Shown here: piece by piece, positions 63,382-64,000 of the stretch
Position numbering within the stretch: the first letter of the stretch is position 1
Layout: every line of letters starts with the position of its first letter
DNA from: Herbidospora cretacea
Lineage (GTDB): Bacteria > Actinomycetota > Actinomycetes > Streptosporangiales > Streptosporangiaceae
Direction: 5' to 3'
Assembly (NCBI RefSeq): GCF_001570605.1
Contig: NZ_BBXG01000013.1
Coordinates: 124,001-188,000, forward strand
Length of the DNA stretch: 64,000 bases
Made by a program: the position numbers and the translations under genes
Notes under the pieces: model-generated
Told to the model about the DNA's origin: nothing
Database searches by the model: none
The model's input: the letters and a program-made list of their open reading frames with translations, nothing else

Positions 63382-64000
63382 TCACTGCTTGGCGAAGGCG
63401 TCCCCCAGGGACTTCGTGCGGGTGGTGAGGGTCTCGCGGAGGGAGGCGAGTTCCTTCTGGGCCTCGGTGGCGTCGGCGCCCTGGTTGGCCTGGTACGACG
63501 CGACCGCACGGTCGAGGAGGGTGTCCGCCTTTCCACTGGAGAGGAGGTCCTGGTAGAGCTTCTGGTACTGCTCCTCGTAGATCTTCTTGAAGGCGGGCGT
63601 TTCGAGGAAGCGGTCCTTCAGCGTGTGTCCCATGCGCGTTCCGCCACCACCTGGCCGCCGCTGAGCCTGCTCGGGTGCTTGGCTCTGCCCATCAGATCGA
63701 CCTGCGGCCGCGTCCTGTGCACCGGTCGGGTCCGCGGGTCGCCGGTCACCTTGGCGCATGCGGCCGAAACCGCCCATGCTCAACGCATCGTCAGGGCCGG
63801 CGGTCGCGTCGCCGCTGAAGGCGAGGTTCAGGTCCCAGGTGATGACCTTGAACTTCTTGGTCGTGAGGTCGTGCCACAAGTAGTAGTTGCGGCCGGGCCC
63901 TGCCATGTCGTCGAAGTTGAGCAGCATGTTCTGCAGGGCCAGGTAGCGGGCGAACGACTCCACGTCGAGCTTCGCGGCCAAGCCCGCGGCGAACTCCTCG
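63382..64000 (-). CDS. CotH kinase-family protein, C-terminal part (5' end outside the window)
   Basis: About 205 residues, open to the window edge. The segment YLALQNMLLNFDDMAGPGRNYYLW followed by DLTTKKFKVITWDLNLAF is typical of CotH proteins, with the Asp of WDLN the likely metal ligand. A Gln/Pro/Gly-rich low-complexity stretch follows, then helices (KIYEEQYQKLYQDLL, LASLRETL). In other bacteria CotH proteins phosphorylate spore-coat proteins; the function in actinomycetes is not settled. Confidence 0.82.
   Translation of the reverse strand, partial: EEFAAGLAAKLDVESFARYLALQNMLLNFDDMAGPGRNYYLWHDLTTKKFKVITWDLNLAFSGDATAGPDDALSMGGFGRMRQGDRRPADPTGAQDAAAGRSDGQSQAPEQAQRRPGGGGTRMGHTLKDRFLETPAFKKIYEEQYQKLYQDLLSSGKADTLLDRAVASYQANQGADATEAQKELASLRETLTTRTKSLGDAFAKQ

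Overview
The window is very GC-rich DNA (roughly three quarters G+C by eye, with strong third-position GC bias) from an actinomycete, probably a filamentous Streptomyces- or Streptosporangiales-like organism; the genus cannot be fixed from the sequence. About 52 kb of the 64 kb is one modular type I polyketide biosynthetic gene cluster. The remaining 11-12 kb on the right is ordinary chromosomal housekeeping and stress material.

Left edge (1-2929): the 3' part of a PLP-dependent decarboxylase reads rightward and ends at a strong hairpin terminator. Facing it is a leftward pair: a free-standing NRPS-type condensation protein and a small six-helix membrane protein. From 3212 a single rightward run of tightly spaced or overlapping genes extends to 41075. 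It holds five PKS genes (called A-E here): A = KSQ-AT-ACP loading module plus KS-AT-DH-KR-ACP; B and C = KS-AT-DH-KR-ACP each; D = KS-AT-KR-ACP; E = two KS-AT-KR-ACP modules. These are followed by an fkbK-fkbJ-fkbI-fkbH-type cassette for an ACP-bound hydroxymalonyl extender, a type II thioesterase and an Sfp-type phosphopantetheinyl transferase. A converging leftward run (52416 to 41082) starts with a two-gene ABC exporter and continues with PKS F (KS-AT-KR-ACP), PKS G (KS-KR-ACP whose AT is missing) and an acyl-CoA dehydrogenase.

How it should work (inference): KSQ decarboxylates methylmalonyl-ACP to a propionyl starter. Three B-type KR/DH modules (methylmalonyl, malonyl, methylmalonyl) build a methylated triene. 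Five KR-only modules (D, E1, E2, F, G) then add a polyhydroxylated section, some of whose units may come from hydroxymalonyl-ACP. No module has an ER, and no PKS protein ends in a thioesterase. The lone condensation protein is therefore the best candidate for off-loading, perhaps onto an amine or ACP-bound amino acid made with the partial decarboxylase. The assembly line is a mosaic. A-C are classical actinobacterial modules with GHSxGE ATs and class-1-like docking tails. E-G belong to another lineage (CSTSL ketosynthases, GYSLGE ATs, GGNSL carrier domains), and D is the hinge between the two. I do not recognise the product.

Right flank (52.7-64 kb): a GT-C family membrane glycosyltransferase-like protein, an APH-fold kinase, a DUF1707/2TM protein, and a decayed segment (an ArsR relic and two CNNM/CBS genes damaged by a frameshift and a deletion-fusion). 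Then come a MarR regulator with palindromic operators divergent from an extended SDR, a RipA-like NlpC/P60 hydrolase carrying a TTA codon, a BlaI/CopY-type repressor, a CopB-type copper ATPase behind a CsoR-like box, and the end of a CotH-type protein cut by the window edge. No rRNA, tRNA, CRISPR array or insertion sequence was seen, and no obvious pathway-specific regulator lies inside the window.
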